Assembly (NCBI RefSeq): GCF_041080865.1
Contig: NZ_CP160906.1
Span: 3,247,629-3,311,628, forward strand
Reading direction: 5' to 3'
DNA length: 64,000 nt
From: Psychromonas sp. MME1
Lineage (GTDB): Bacteria > Pseudomonadota > Gammaproteobacteria > Enterobacterales > Psychromonadaceae
The notes beneath the pieces were generated by a model, which saw only the letters and a program-made list of their open reading frames with translations, searched no databases and was not told the origin of the DNA. Numbering within the stretch: the first letter of the stretch is position 1; each line of letters starts with the position of its first letter. Both the position numbers and the translations under genes were made by a program. Positions 38,870 to 49,180 of this stretch are shown piece after piece.

Positions 38870-39853
38870 ATGCAAAACCAACAATCTAAGCTTCCTTTAA
38901 CGCACTATTTAGCAAACGCGAATTCTATCGCATACGGTTGTATGGGGTTAGGTGGCGAATGGGATCAAAATCCCGTTACACGCGAGAATATTCAACAAGT
39001 GCATCAGGTCGTTGATACTGTTTTAGAGGCGGGCATTCATCTCTTCGATCACGCCGATATATACACCTTTGGCAAGGCGGAAAAAGCCTTTGGGCAGGTG
39101 CTATTAGAGCGTCCTGATTTACGAGACCGCATTTATATTCAATCTAAGTGTGGCATTCGCTTTGCGGATGAACATGGTCCTAAACGTTATGACTTTTCCA
39201 GAGAATGGGTAACGTCTTCGGTTGATAATATTCTCACTCGATTAAATAGCGAATATTTAGATTTGTTAATGCTGCATCGTCCAGATCCCTTAATGGAGTT
39301 GGAAGAAATTGCGGACACACTAATAAAGATAAAAAATAGCGGCAAAGTGCGTCACTTTGGTGTCTCGAATATGAACCATCATCAAATCGCTTATCTGCAA
39401 TCAGCGCTTGATTTTCCTCTCGTTGCCAATCAAATCGAAATTAGTCTGGCTAAATTAGATTGGTTGGAAGATGGCATAATGACTGGCAACCCCGACGGTC
39501 GAGACATTAATTTTACTTCGGGCACGTTAGAATATTGCCGTCAACATGGTATGCAGATTCAGTCATGGGGGAGCCTCTGCCAAGGGCTATTTTCGGGTCG
39601 AGATGTTTCTAGTCAAGCACAGCATATTCAACAAACAGCTAATTTGGTTGCGCAATTAGCTCATCAATATCAAGTCAGCAATGAGGCTATCGTGCTGGCT
39701 TGGTTAATGCGTCACCCTGCAAAAATTCAACCTGTGATTGGTACTACGCATCTTGATAGGATCAAAGCGAGTGCGCAGGCGATGCAGGTAACCCTTAGTA
39801 GAGAAGATTGGTACGCTCTGTATGCAACAGCTCGTGGTCAAGAGATGCCATAG
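38870..39853 (+). CDS. aldo/keto reductase, YdhF-like
   Basis: 327-residue NADPH-dependent oxidoreductase with a TIM-barrel fold. The catalytic tetrad is visible: Asp and Tyr in LFDHADIYTFGKAE, Lys in IQSKCG and His in LMLHRPDPL. Substrate unknown. The ATG at 38870 has GTGGAG six bases upstream; the ATG at 38864 directly abuts that site. It is followed 36 bp later by the kinase-fold gene on the same strand. Confidence 0.9.
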   Translation: MQNQQSKLPLTHYLANANSIAYGCMGLGGEWDQNPVTRENIQQVHQVVDTVLEAGIHLFDHADIYTFGKAEKAFGQVLLERPDLRDRIYIQSKCGIRFADEHGPKRYDFSREWVTSSVDNILTRLNSEYLDLLMLHRPDPLMELEEIADTLIKIKNSGKVRHFGVSNMNHHQIAYLQSALDFPLVANQIEISLAKLDWLEDGIMTGNPDGRDINFTSGTLEYCRQHGMQIQSWGSLCQGLFSGRDVSSQAQHIQQTANLVAQLAHQYQVSNEAIVLAWLMRHPAKIQPVIGTTHLDRIKASAQAMQVTLSREDWYALYATARGQEMP

Positions 39854-39889
39854 GTTAGTTGTAAATGAAGGTAGTGGGTATTTACTTTG

Positions 39890-40996
39890 ATGAATCGAGA
39901 AGGGCAGCGTAGAGAGTCACAGTTAGCATTTTTACAATCGGGTCAGGATATTCTCATCGGTGATGCGAAGCAGCTACCTCTTTCGATCGCGCAATTACAG
40001 AATAGCAGCATCGATAGTGATTATGTGCGCAATTATTTTTCTGATGGTTTAACGGCGCAGGTCTTTAAACTGCAGGCTGGCGGCTCTGCGTGGACGCTAA
40101 AGTTAAAACGTGAGCAGAGCTTAGTTAAAAATGTCGATGGTCAAACCTCTTTCTTAAACGAAGTGCAGCGACGTCGTGATTTTCAGCTGCTGAAAAATGA
40201 CCAGAGCAAGGCTGCATTTTTCCATCACGTAGTCGATACCGAGTATGCATCCTTTCAGCAGGGAATTCTGTTATCTCCGTGGATTGAGGGAGAAATATTA
40301 CAGACATTTAATGAACGTGTTTTAACGCAATTATTTAGCACATTAGTACAATTCGAATTACACGGTTTCATGGAGTGGGATCTCTGTCCTGGCAATATTC
40401 TCGATGATGGAAAAAGTGTTCACCTATTTGATTTCGGCTACTGTTATCGCTTTGATCCCTTAACTGAATTTAATAGCAATGGCATTAAAGACCCGTTATT
40501 TCATTGTGCGGAACGATTAGAGACTCGCAATTTTTTTGCTCATTTATTGAATCTACAATCGACTAGTGGTGAAAATGCAGTGTTCGCTTTATTTGAATTA
40601 GAGAAAAGGCTAGCTTTACAGGCATATCAATTTAAATATAGTGAGCTAAAAAGACGAGGGGCAAGTCAAACGATATTGGCTTGGACTCAAGGAATAATCA
40701 AGCGTTGGCAAGAGGCGTTGCAATCACGCGTTACCTTAGAAGATTTATTGGTGATAGAAGGGTATCGATCTCATCTTATCGACCTTTACGATGATCTACA
40801 TGGGCAGTCGTGTACCGAGATGACCTTAAAAAGAGTTGATGTGATTGAGTCTATATTGACTGAGCAGTTTGATTTATTAGTAAAAAACAAAGGTCTCTTT
40901 TTTGGTGATGAAGAGAAAACACAGCAGCAGCTATTAGCGAGGGTCAGAGAGCATCGCCAACAGGCAATACAGTTTCAACTTTCAGCACAGAGATAA
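39890..40996 (+). CDS. kinase-fold (protein kinase-like) protein
   Basis: 368 residues. The central part carries the hallmarks of the eukaryotic-like kinase / aminoglycoside phosphotransferase fold: WTLKLKRE (candidate Lys), MEWDLCPGNILDDG (catalytic loop, Asp and Asn, about 164-177) and HLFDFGYCYRFDP (metal-binding DFG, about 180-192). The C-terminal third is helical. The substrate could be a protein or a small molecule. Co-located with the aldo/keto reductase. The ATG at 39890 is preferred to the adjacent TTG. Ends at a bidirectional terminator. Confidence 0.75.
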   Translation: MNREGQRRESQLAFLQSGQDILIGDAKQLPLSIAQLQNSSIDSDYVRNYFSDGLTAQVFKLQAGGSAWTLKLKREQSLVKNVDGQTSFLNEVQRRRDFQLLKNDQSKAAFFHHVVDTEYASFQQGILLSPWIEGEILQTFNERVLTQLFSTLVQFELHGFMEWDLCPGNILDDGKSVHLFDFGYCYRFDPLTEFNSNGIKDPLFHCAERLETRNFFAHLLNLQSTSGENAVFALFELEKRLALQAYQFKYSELKRRGASQTILAWTQGIIKRWQEALQSRVTLEDLLVIEGYRSHLIDLYDDLHGQSCTEMTLKRVDVIESILTEQFDLLVKNKGLFFGDEEKTQQQLLARVREHRQQAIQFQLSAQR

Positions 40997-41016
40997 ATTA
41001 ACATTGCGTTAAAATA

Positions 41017-41046
41017 GAAAAACCCAGCGACTTGCTGGGTTTTTTA
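41017..41046. terminator. bidirectional terminator between the kinase-fold gene and fruA
   Basis: AAAAACCCAGC and GCTGGGTTTTTT form a strong stem with the loop GACTT, A-rich on one side and T-rich on the other. Confidence 0.9.
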
Positions 41047-41063
41047 TTGCAGTGGGTAATTGA

Positions 41064-42800
41064 TTAAGCTGTCGCTACTTTCTTATTATCACTTCTTTTT
41101 AGGAAGGCATAACTAAAGCCTGTTACTAGCGTACCAGCAACGATGGCCAGCAAGTAGGGGAGTACCGGGGTGATCGCACCAGGAATAAAGAGTACGAATA
41201 AGCCCCCGTGAGGCGCTAATAGATGTGCACCAAATACCATAGATAGCGCACCAGTTAATGCTCCACCAGCCATACAGCATGGGATCACACGTAATGGATC
41301 GTGTGCCGCAAAGGGAATTGCCCCTTCAGAGATAAAACAGAGTCCCAATACAAAAGAGGCTTTACCCGCTTCCGCTTCACTAGCCACGAATTTAGATTTT
41401 GCTAAGAAGGTCGCTAGTCCCATCCCTAACGCTGGCACCATACCTGCAGCCATAATGGCTGCCATTGGTGCATAGGATTGTGATGCTAATAGACCAACAC
41501 CGAACGCATAGGCCGTTTTATTAACTGGGCCACCAAGGTCGAAACACATCATCGCACCCAGCAAAATACCTAAAAAGATTGCATTAGCTGAACCCATGTT
41601 ACTGAGGAAATTAGTTAACCCTGACATGATTGCAGAAACCGGTGTACCGACAACATAAATCATAATCAAACCGGTAATTAAAGTTGCGAATAAGGGGATG
41701 ATTAAGATTGGTTTAAGTGCCGCCATTGAGTCTGGAATTTTTACTTTATCAGCAATGAATTTAGCGGTGTAACCTGCGATAAAGCCGGCAAGAATACCAC
41801 CAAGAAAACCCGCGCCAGTAGAGCTTGCTAACATACCGCCAATTAAACCTGGGGCAAGTCCCGGTCTATCGGCAATAGAGAAGGCGATGAAGCCTGATAA
41901 TACGGGGATCATTAATGCAAACGCGGATGCGCCACCGATAGTCATTAATGCTGCGGCAAGTGTGCCCTCTTCTTTAAAGGCTTCAATACCAAATACAAAA
42001 GAGAGTGCAATTAATAGGCCGCCAGCAACAACGACGGGTAGCATATAAGATACCCCCGTCATAAGATGCTTATAAATCGCCGAACCGTGTGATTGAGGCT
42101 CCTCTTTTTTACTGCATGTGGTGCTTTCGCTATGTTGATAAATAGTTGCTTCGGAAAATGCTTTGTTAATTTCTTGATCTGTTTTTTTCAATGCTAGACC
42201 CGTGCTTGTTTTATATAGTTTTTTACCATTAAAACGAGCTAAATCAACTTCTATATCTGCAGCAATAATAACCATGTCAGCGGCTTTAATATCGTCTTCT
42301 GTGAGTTGATTTTTAGCACCCACTGAGCCGCGAGTTTCAACTTTGACTTCATAACCTAAAGCTTTACCATGGTCTTCTAGTGCGGCAGCAGCCATAAAAG
42401 TATGGGCAACACCCGTTGGGCAGGCTGTGATAGCGACGATTTTTTGTTGTACCGAGGTTGCTGCAACCGTGTTAACGGTCGTTACTTCGGTTAGTAGCGT
42501 TGCTTTATCAACGGCGTTTTGTAAATAGCTTTTACTACCAGTTAAACATTCGCTGATATTGGATTGGTAAACTTTTTTACCTTTAAAACGACTGTTATCG
42601 ACGGGCGTATTCGTCGCAATAATAATGCACTCTGCCTCTTCAATCTGCTCTGTAGTGAGTGACTGCACAGGCATGATACTCGAGTGGCACTCAATATTGA
42701 CTTGCCAATTTAACTCCTTGCTCGCTTTTTCTAATAGACCAGCAGCAATGATGCTATTGGCTATGCCACTAGGGCAGGCTGTTACGATAGCTAATTTCAT
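41064..42800 (-). CDS. fruA: PTS fructose transporter subunit IIB'BC
   Basis: 578-residue inner-membrane permease that imports fructose and phosphorylates it to fructose-1-phosphate. It has two IIB domains: B' with TACPSGIANS near the N-terminus and the active IIB with TACPTGVAHTFMAA near residue 120. A IIC domain of about eight or more helices (from about 245) follows. The ATG at 42800 has AGAGGGA upstream. Last gene of fruBKA; ends before a bidirectional terminator. Confidence 0.96.
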   Translation of the reverse strand: MKLAIVTACPSGIANSIIAAGLLEKASKELNWQVNIECHSSIMPVQSLTTEQIEEAECIIIATNTPVDNSRFKGKKVYQSNISECLTGSKSYLQNAVDKATLLTEVTTVNTVAATSVQQKIVAITACPTGVAHTFMAAAALEDHGKALGYEVKVETRGSVGAKNQLTEDDIKAADMVIIAADIEVDLARFNGKKLYKTSTGLALKKTDQEINKAFSEATIYQHSESTTCSKKEEPQSHGSAIYKHLMTGVSYMLPVVVAGGLLIALSFVFGIEAFKEEGTLAAALMTIGGASAFALMIPVLSGFIAFSIADRPGLAPGLIGGMLASSTGAGFLGGILAGFIAGYTAKFIADKVKIPDSMAALKPILIIPLFATLITGLIMIYVVGTPVSAIMSGLTNFLSNMGSANAIFLGILLGAMMCFDLGGPVNKTAYAFGVGLLASQSYAPMAAIMAAGMVPALGMGLATFLAKSKFVASEAEAGKASFVLGLCFISEGAIPFAAHDPLRVIPCCMAGGALTGALSMVFGAHLLAPHGGLFVLFIPGAITPVLPYLLAIVAGTLVTGFSYAFLKRSDNKKVATA

Positions 42801-42801
42801 G

Positions 42802-43755
42802 TTATATCCCTCTTGGTGATTGTTCTGTACGGACATTGTTTTGTGCTGCTAGTACGGCGTTAATATCATTAACACCAACGCCGACTTGACTAACTGCAAG
42901 CGAAGCAAGTGCGGTGGCAAAACTAAGAGTTTGCGTTTTTGGCCACTGTTGTAATTCTCCCCAACATAGCCCCGCGACTAGGGTGTCCCCTGCGCCAACG
43001 GTACTCACAACTTCACTTAGGGGTGGTTGTGCGGTTATCCAGCCATCTTGATGAACCCATAAAGCACCTTTTTCGCCTAATGAGATAACCACATTGCTAC
43101 AGCCTTGCCGTTGTAATTTTTGTGCCGCTTGTTGAATATCACTGTCGTTAGTCAGTGGCGCATCGGTTAAAATAGTTAGCTCATGGTCATTAGGTTTGAT
43201 TAGGTAAGGGTTACTTTTAACGCCAGCAACAAGAGCTTCATTACTGCTATCAAAAAAGACTTTTTTACCCTTTTTCTGTAATGTTTCTATCCATTTTGCG
43301 CAGCGTTCAGGTGCAATTCCTATCGGTAAGCTACCTGCTATCACAAAAATATCGTGATCTAGAGAGAGTGCTAACAACTTATCTTCAAAGGCTTGTAAAT
43401 GTGCTTCTGTCACGCTAATTCCCGGGAAATTAGAATCACTTACTTGCCCCGAATTTTCGACAATTTTTACATTGGTGCGTGTATTGCCAGCAACGCGGAT
43501 GAATTGATCATTCATATTCAGTGAATCAAATAATTGTGTAAATGGTGCTTGATTGTCACTACCTAGAAATCCACTTACCGTCACTGCTGCGCCTAGTTCA
43601 GCTAACACTTTTGCGACATTGATTCCTTTACCTGCGGCATGTAAATCAGCCGATTCAATGAGGTTGACGTGACCAATCGCTAACTGTTGTAGTGAACCTG
43701 TTAGGTCTAAAGCGGGATTCAGGGTCACTGTGACGACTTTTAATTGTGCCTTCAT
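42802..43755 (-). CDS. fruK: 1-phosphofructokinase
   Basis: 317-residue PfkB-family kinase making fructose-1,6-bisphosphate from fructose-1-phosphate. PfkB signatures are AGKGINVAKVLAELG near residue 42 and STVGAGDTLVAG near 252, including the catalytic Asp. The start overlaps the fruB stop (ATGA) and the stop is one base from fruA, so the three genes are coupled. Confidence 0.96.
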   Translation of the reverse strand: MKAQLKVVTVTLNPALDLTGSLQQLAIGHVNLIESADLHAAGKGINVAKVLAELGAAVTVSGFLGSDNQAPFTQLFDSLNMNDQFIRVAGNTRTNVKIVENSGQVSDSNFPGISVTEAHLQAFEDKLLALSLDHDIFVIAGSLPIGIAPERCAKWIETLQKKGKKVFFDSSNEALVAGVKSNPYLIKPNDHELTILTDAPLTNDSDIQQAAQKLQRQGCSNVVISLGEKGALWVHQDGWITAQPPLSEVVSTVGAGDTLVAGLCWGELQQWPKTQTLSFATALASLAVSQVGVGVNDINAVLAAQNNVRTEQSPRGI

Positions 43756-44873
43756 ACTGTAGTCTCCCCTAAACCTTGCGCAATGGCTTTACCAATTGCT
43801 TCTAGTGCCTGTGCGGCATCTTCACCTTCAGCGCTGAACTGTAATTGATGGCCAACTTGTACACCTAGCGTCATTACTTTCATCAAACTCTTGGCATTCA
43901 CTGATTTGCCACTACCATTGAGGTTGATCATCTGAATTTGTGAGGTAAATTGTTTCGCGGTATGAACCAGCATTGCGCCGGGGCGAGCATGCAAACCATG
44001 TGGGTTTTTAATGGTAAAGACCTGTTGCATTCCTGTAGGCTGTTGTTGCGTCAATAGAGAGATGATCTCGGTTGCAGAGGCGCTGAATAGCGACTCAATT
44101 TTTTCTGTTTGCAACAATGTAATTAATATTTCCAGATTATTTAAATGGAGTTTGTTGTTGCTAGCAATAGATAATAAACCTTTAACTGGTTTGTCTTGAT
44201 AGGTAAATGGCGTTGCCACTGTAACTAAAGCGAGTGCACTTTTTTTGATACCTTGATTGCTACTTGTTAGCCATAAACCTTGACCTAAGTAGGTTGCCTC
44301 TTTATTGATTAGAGCGGCAATAAAATCGTTTTCTACCGCATCTTGGTTTTTGATGAGGCCAGCGACTACTGCGGTGAGTTGTAATATATCGGTTGCTGGA
44401 AAAGCGCATTGGATAAGGTCGCTAGTGAATAGAATTTCCGTTTGTAGTTTGCTATTGAGTAGATCGACGATCTCTTCTGCACTGTTCGCTTCCTGTAGTT
44501 GTTGCTCAACGCCATCGGCGGATAACACTTTTGTTAGCTGTTTCAAAATCGCTAAATGTTGATCTGATTGTGCAGCAATACCAATTGCTAAGTAAACCTT
44601 ATTACCATCGCCCCAATCGACACCTTGAGGAAAGTGATGTACCACAATGGCCGTTTTTTTTACTTGGTCACGCGTATCTGTGGTGCCGTGCGGAATCGCA
44701 ATGCCGCTACCTAAAAAGGTCGAGTTTTGTGCTTCGCGAGCGAGCATCCCGTCTAGGTAACCGGATCCGACATAACCTTTATCAATTAAGTTATTGGCAA
44801 TAGATTTGATTGCCTGCTGTTTATCATTCGCGACTTGGGCAAGTACGATATCGTTGTTGCTAATGGTTAACAT
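43752..44873 (-). CDS. fruB: PTS fructose IIA-HPr fusion (FPr, DTP)
   Basis: 373 residues. The N-terminal IIA domain carries the phosphorylated His62 in AIPHGTTD. A central linker domain follows, and the C-terminal HPr-like domain has the active histidine His295 in NPHGLHARPGA. It passes phosphate from enzyme I to FruA. First gene of the operon, transcribed away from cra with Cra boxes in between. Confidence 0.96.
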   Translation of the reverse strand: MLTISNNDIVLAQVANDKQQAIKSIANNLIDKGYVGSGYLDGMLAREAQNSTFLGSGIAIPHGTTDTRDQVKKTAIVVHHFPQGVDWGDGNKVYLAIGIAAQSDQHLAILKQLTKVLSADGVEQQLQEANSAEEIVDLLNSKLQTEILFTSDLIQCAFPATDILQLTAVVAGLIKNQDAVENDFIAALINKEATYLGQGLWLTSSNQGIKKSALALVTVATPFTYQDKPVKGLLSIASNNKLHLNNLEILITLLQTEKIESLFSASATEIISLLTQQQPTGMQQVFTIKNPHGLHARPGAMLVHTAKQFTSQIQMINLNGSGKSVNAKSLMKVMTLGVQVGHQLQFSAEGEDAAQALEAIGKAIAQGLGETTV

Positions 44874-44960
44874 ATTCGGACCTCTATCATATTGGCTGAA
44901 ATTACAATAAGCGTAGTTTTGTAATTCAAAAAATTCACTGTAGTGACTATTTGCTTGTTT

Positions 44961-44976
44961 GCTGAAACGATTCAGT
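44961..44976. promoter_or_regulatory. Cra/FruR operator, box 1
   Basis: GCTGAAACGATTCAGT matches the Cra consensus around TGAAWCGNTTCA. It lies in the fruB-cra intergenic region and is an exact inverted copy of box 2, six bases away. Confidence 0.88.
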
Positions 44977-44982
44977 TGATAT

Positions 44983-44998
44983 ACTGAATCGTTTCAGC
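44983..44998. promoter_or_regulatory. Cra/FruR operator, box 2
   Basis: ACTGAATCGTTTCAGC is the exact reverse complement of box 1. The two together form a 38-bp palindrome likely to repress fruBKA and possibly cra itself until fructose-1-phosphate is present. Confidence 0.88.
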
Positions 44999-45093
44999 TA
45001 GGATTGCAATCAGTTTTTAAACAATTATTTATTGGTTAGTAAAAAAATTGCGATAAACTTCACGATTTTGTACTGAACAACTGCGAGTTAACG

Positions 45094-46077
45094 ATGAAAT
45101 TAGAAGAAATAGCTAAATTAGCGGGTGTCTCTCGTACTACTGCAAGTTATGTGATCAATGGCAAGGCAGAGCAATATCGAATCAGCGAGAAAACGCGTCT
45201 AAAAGTGATGGCGGTGGTCGAGGAACATAATTACAAACCGAATTATACAGCAAGCTCATTGCGTGCGGGTAATAGCCATACATTCGGTTTAATTATTCCT
45301 GATTTAGAAAACTCAAGTTATGCAAAGTTAGCGAAATTATTAGAGCGAGATGCGCGTAAAGCAGGGTTTCAATTGATCATTTGTTGCTCCGATGACCAGC
45401 CTGAAACAGAAAAGAGCGTGGCGGAAAGTTTACTTAGTCGTCGTATTGATGTGCTACTTGTGGCGAGTGCGTTAGCTGCGAACGATAGCTTTTATCGTAA
45501 CATTCAAGCGAAGGGGGTTCCCGTTGTCGCCCTTGACCGAAGTATGGATGACCAATTTTTTGCCAATGTTATTAGCGAAGATTTAGAGGGGGCGCTAAGC
45601 CTAACCTCCTCGTTATTGAGTAAAAATCCGGCTTCTATTGGGTTGATTGGTGCCATGCCTAATTTTAACGTTTCGCAGGAGCGTGAACAGGGCTTTAAGA
45701 GTGCCGTTAGCAAACATCAATATCCCTTGCGTGTACAATATGCCTACGGTGACCATTTTAGTATTGAGCAAGGAAAGTATTTAGCGCAGAAGTGGATAGA
45801 TCAAGGATGCTTTCCCGATGCCTTACTCATCACCTCTTATACCCTCTTTGAAGGGGTATTAGATTGTCTCTCTGCGTATCCTGATTTGTTACAAACAACC
45901 GCTTTAGGAACCTTTGGTGACAATCGTTTATTAGATTTTTTACCCATAAAGATACAATCACTGCCACAGCAATACGAAATAATTGCCGATAAAGCTTTAC
46001 AGCTCGCATTAGCTGCGGCTAACGGTGACTATCAAGCTGGTGTGGACGTTGTTTCGCGTAAATTAATTAAACGGTAA
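45094..46077 (+). CDS. cra: fructose repressor Cra (FruR), LacI family
   Basis: 327-residue repressor. The N-terminal LacI helix-turn-helix reads KLEEIAKLAGVSRTTASYVINGKAEQYRIS, including the Cra-specific spacing after the hinge. The periplasmic-binding-like core binds fructose phosphates. Divergent from fruBKA and flanked by its own operators, as in Vibrio-like bacteria. Converges with cueR, with eight bases between stops. Confidence 0.95.
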   Translation: MKLEEIAKLAGVSRTTASYVINGKAEQYRISEKTRLKVMAVVEEHNYKPNYTASSLRAGNSHTFGLIIPDLENSSYAKLAKLLERDARKAGFQLIICCSDDQPETEKSVAESLLSRRIDVLLVASALAANDSFYRNIQAKGVPVVALDRSMDDQFFANVISEDLEGALSLTSSLLSKNPASIGLIGAMPNFNVSQEREQGFKSAVSKHQYPLRVQYAYGDHFSIEQGKYLAQKWIDQGCFPDALLITSYTLFEGVLDCLSAYPDLLQTTALGTFGDNRLLDFLPIKIQSLPQQYEIIADKALQLALAAANGDYQAGVDVVSRKLIKR

Positions 46078-46085
46078 ATATTTCG

Positions 46086-46475
46086 CTAATTAGTAAAGGC
46101 ATCAATAATCGGGCAATCTGGTTTATCGTCACCACAGCATTTTTCGGTGATCGCTTTTAAACTATTTAAGACCGCCTGTTGCCGTTCAATTTTTCCTTGT
46201 AGCTCAGCGATTTTTTCTGACAACAGCGCTTTGACATCGGCGCTGCGTCTAGCTTCATTCGCTGATAAGGTTAATAACGCCTTGCTCTCTTTTAAATTAA
46301 ACCCCGCCTCTTTGGTTTTTTTAATAAAGTGCAATTGTTGAATTAAATTGGGGGGATAATAGCGATATTCATTGTCACCCCGCGGCGCCGGTGAAATTAA
46401 TCCAATCTCTTCATAGTGACGAATAGACTTTACCGATAAGCCCGTCTCTTTTGCTGCTTGGCTAATAGTTAGCAT
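46086..46475 (-). CDS. cueR: Cu(I)-responsive MerR-family regulator CueR
   Basis: 129-residue activator. The N-terminal winged helix (MLTISQAAKETGLSVKSIRHYEEIGL) is followed by a dimer helix and a C-terminal metal loop CCGDDKPDCPI, with the two cysteines spaced as in copper-sensing CueR and the usual Cys-x7-Cys. It lies 60 bp downstream of copA on the same strand with AGAGGAA before the ATG. Two promoters with 19-bp spacers nearby are its probable targets. Confidence 0.93.
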   Translation of the reverse strand: MLTISQAAKETGLSVKSIRHYEEIGLISPAPRGDNEYRYYPPNLIQQLHFIKKTKEAGFNLKESKALLTLSANEARRSADVKALLSEKIAELQGKIERQQAVLNSLKAITEKCCGDDKPDCPIIDAFTN

Positions 46476-46535
46476 GGTTGTTCCTCTTTATCTATTTGAT
46501 GCGTCGTTTTTATTGAAACGCTGTTGCAACTTTTC

Positions 46536-49085
46536 TTAATCCGTTTTGGCTTTAAAAAAACGTAAGCGATTCGCATTGCTGACCACGGTGAGTGATGACA
46601 ATGCCATCGCACATCCAGCAATAACCGGGTTAAGTAATAGGCCAAAAAAGGGGAATAACACCCCCGCAGCAATGGGAACACCTGCGACATTGTAAATAAA
46701 TGCGCCGACCAAATTTTGTTTGATATTACGCAGCGTGGCTTTACTCACGGCAATCGCATCGGCAAGGCTATGCAGCGATCCGCGCATTAAAGTGATATCG
46801 GCGCTCTCTATCGCAATATCGGTGCCCGTACCAATGGCAAAGCCGACATTGGCCAGTGCCAGTGCAGGCGCATCGTTAATGCCATCTCCCGTCATACCGA
46901 CAATTTCACCCTGCGCTTGTAATTCCGCCACCTTTTTCGCTTTATCTTCGGGGGGGACTTGTGCAAAAAACTCACTGATGCCAACGTCATCGGCAACCGC
47001 TTGTGCTGTCTCCTGATTATCCCCCGTTAACATGATCACGCGGATACCACGTTTTTGCAAACGTTTGATGGCGGCGAGGGAATCCTCTTTGATCGGGTCA
47101 GCAACGGCAATCACGGAGGCTAATTGACCATCAATGGCGAAGAAGATCGGCGTTTTCGCGGCTTTAGCCATCTTTTTGCTGACCTTGAGACTGTTATCAT
47201 CAATGGCGATACCTTGGCTGACCATCAGTTGCTGATTGCCCAAAAGGAGCTGCCTGTTTTGCACTTTTCCTTCGACACCTTGAGCAACGATGGCATTAAA
47301 ATCGCTGACCCTGTTAATCGTTATCTTGCGCGCTTTGGCGGACTCGACAATCGCCTCTGCAAGCGGGTGCTCAGAACCCGACTCTAAACTGGCAGCCAGT
47401 GCCAATAAACGCGCTTCATCCATATTGTTAGTGATATAAATATCGGTGACCTTAGGTTTACCCAGGGTGATGGTGCCCGTTTTATCGAGCAACATAACCG
47501 TTATTTTTGATGCATTTTGTAGCGCTTCGCCATTACGAATTAACACACCTGCTTCCGCTGCTTTGCCGACACCGACCATCACCGACATCGGCGTCGCTAG
47601 CCCTAGCGCACAGGGGCAGGCGATGATCAGCACGGTGGTCGCCGAAACAACGGCAAAGGCGATACTGGGTTGGGGGCCAAAATTTAGCCATGCTAAGGCA
47701 CTACCGATAGCGATGATTATAATGGTCGGTACAAAATAGGAAGCGATAACATCGGCTAAACGTCCGATCGGTGGTTTAGCGTTTTGTGCTCGTTTAACCA
47801 TGGTGATGATGCGAGCGAGTGCGGTCTCTTTACCCACGCGTAGGGTGCGAAAAATAATCGTGCCACTTTTATTGATGGTGCCTGCAGCGACTTCGTCATC
47901 GACCCCTTTCTTAACCGGCATCGGCTCGCCAGTGAGCATCGATTCATCAACGCTGGTTGTCCCTTCGCAGACTTTACCATCAACGGGGATACATTCACCG
48001 GGGCGAACACGAACAAGATCGTTAACTAATACCGCAGCGATGGCAATATCAACCTCTTTACCATTGCGGATAACGCGCGCTGTTTTTGCCTGTAAGCCGA
48101 TTAATCGTTGTATCGCTTCGCTCGTGCGGCCGCGCGCTTTCAATTCCAGTGCTAACCCTAAATTAACGAAGGCGATGATCATCGCACTCGCTTCAAAATA
48201 GAGATGCCTAGCCATCTCTGGTAACGCTTCTGGGGAGATAACCACGACCATAGAATAGAGCCAAGCGGTTCCTGTGCCCAAGGCGATTAAGGTATCCATA
48301 CTGGCACTATGGTTAAGCAAAGCACGCCACGCTGCGATATAAAAATGTCGCCCGGCAAAGTACATCACTGCCACGCAGATAAGCCCTATCACTAGCCAAA
48401 TAGTTCGCTCGATAGCGGTGTTGACGGTCATTGCTCCGCCCAACATGCCATATAGCATCAACGGGATGCCCAGCCCTAGGGCGATCCACATTTGGGTTAT
48501 TAATTTCTGATAATTTATTTGTTCTGCTTGCTGTTTTTCTTCGAGCAGTTGCTGATCACTGGCATTGCCCGTGCTTTTGGCTTGATATCCAGCGGCAACA
48601 ATTGTGGCTATTAATGTTTCTTTCGCCACATTACCGGTGACGGAAACGGTTCGCAGGGGGAGATTCATTTGCGCCTGTTGTACACCAGTCAGGGCATGTA
48701 ATGATTTTTCGATTTTATTGACACAGCTGGCACAGGTTGCACCTTCAATCAGTAATTCTTGCGTATTACTGTGTGCGGTTAATTCAGTTGCGTCTGCTTC
48801 CGCTTTGCCGCTATCTATCACGGTTAGCGTCGCGCTTTTATCGGCAGAGTCATAATCAGAGGGCGTGGTGGTTTGATAACCTTTAGCGCTGATTACGGCG
48901 AGAATCGCATGCACGCTGTTATCGTAATCGACACTCGCCGCGATAGTCAGTTGTGCACTTTTGCTAGGAAAATCGACGGTCGCGCTGACCCCCTCAATCT
49001 CATCGAAGGCGCGTTGCAATCGATTGGCGCAGCCATTACAGCTCATTCCCTCTATGGGTAATGTTAAAGTGCGAGATGAAGGCAT
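46536..49085 (-). CDS. copA: Cu(I)-exporting P1B-type ATPase CopA
   Basis: 849-residue inner-membrane pump for cytoplasmic Cu(I). Two N-terminal HMA domains have GMSCNGC (13-19) and GATCASC (115-121). Then come eight helices, the transmembrane CPC motif ([11 protein letters not shown]), actuator LTGEP, phosphorylation motif [15 protein letters not shown] and hinge [13 protein letters not shown]. The C-terminal YNVAGVP and [14 protein letters not shown] motifs mark a P1B-1 copper ATPase. Preceded by a CueR-type promoter on the minus strand. Confidence 0.97.
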   Translation of the reverse strand: MPSSRTLTLPIEGMSCNGCANRLQRAFDEIEGVSATVDFPSKSAQLTIAASVDYDNSVHAILAVISAKGYQTTTPSDYDSADKSATLTVIDSGKAEADATELTAHSNTQELLIEGATCASCVNKIEKSLHALTGVQQAQMNLPLRTVSVTGNVAKETLIATIVAAGYQAKSTGNASDQQLLEEKQQAEQINYQKLITQMWIALGLGIPLMLYGMLGGAMTVNTAIERTIWLVIGLICVAVMYFAGRHFYIAAWRALLNHSASMDTLIALGTGTAWLYSMVVVISPEALPEMARHLYFEASAMIIAFVNLGLALELKARGRTSEAIQRLIGLQAKTARVIRNGKEVDIAIAAVLVNDLVRVRPGECIPVDGKVCEGTTSVDESMLTGEPMPVKKGVDDEVAAGTINKSGTIIFRTLRVGKETALARIITMVKRAQNAKPPIGRLADVIASYFVPTIIIIAIGSALAWLNFGPQPSIAFAVVSATTVLIIACPCALGLATPMSVMVGVGKAAEAGVLIRNGEALQNASKITVMLLDKTGTITLGKPKVTDIYITNNMDEARLLALAASLESGSEHPLAEAIVESAKARKITINRVSDFNAIVAQGVEGKVQNRQLLLGNQQLMVSQGIAIDDNSLKVSKKMAKAAKTPIFFAIDGQLASVIAVADPIKEDSLAAIKRLQKRGIRVIMLTGDNQETAQAVADDVGISEFFAQVPPEDKAKKVAELQAQGEIVGMTGDGINDAPALALANVGFAIGTGTDIAIESADITLMRGSLHSLADAIAVSKATLRNIKQNLVGAFIYNVAGVPIAAGVLFPFFGLLLNPVIAGCAMALSSLTVVSNANRLRFFKAKTD

Positions 49086-49118
49086 AGTGAGTCCTGAGTC
49101 ATAAACAGCGATAATTGA

Positions 49119-49149
49119 AGTTTAGACCTTACCCTAACGTTAAGGTCAA
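49119..49149 (-). promoter_or_regulatory. CueR-type promoter of copA
   Basis: On the minus strand TTGACC (-35) and TAAACT (-10) are separated by 19 bases containing the inverted repeat TTAACGTTAGGGTAAGG. A 19-bp spacer with a dyad is the hallmark of MerR-family promoters; the TTGACCTTA start resembles known CueR sites. Located 34 bp from copA. Confidence 0.85.
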
Positions 49150-49180
49150 TGGTCAATTAAATAAAATGGACGTATCTCCG

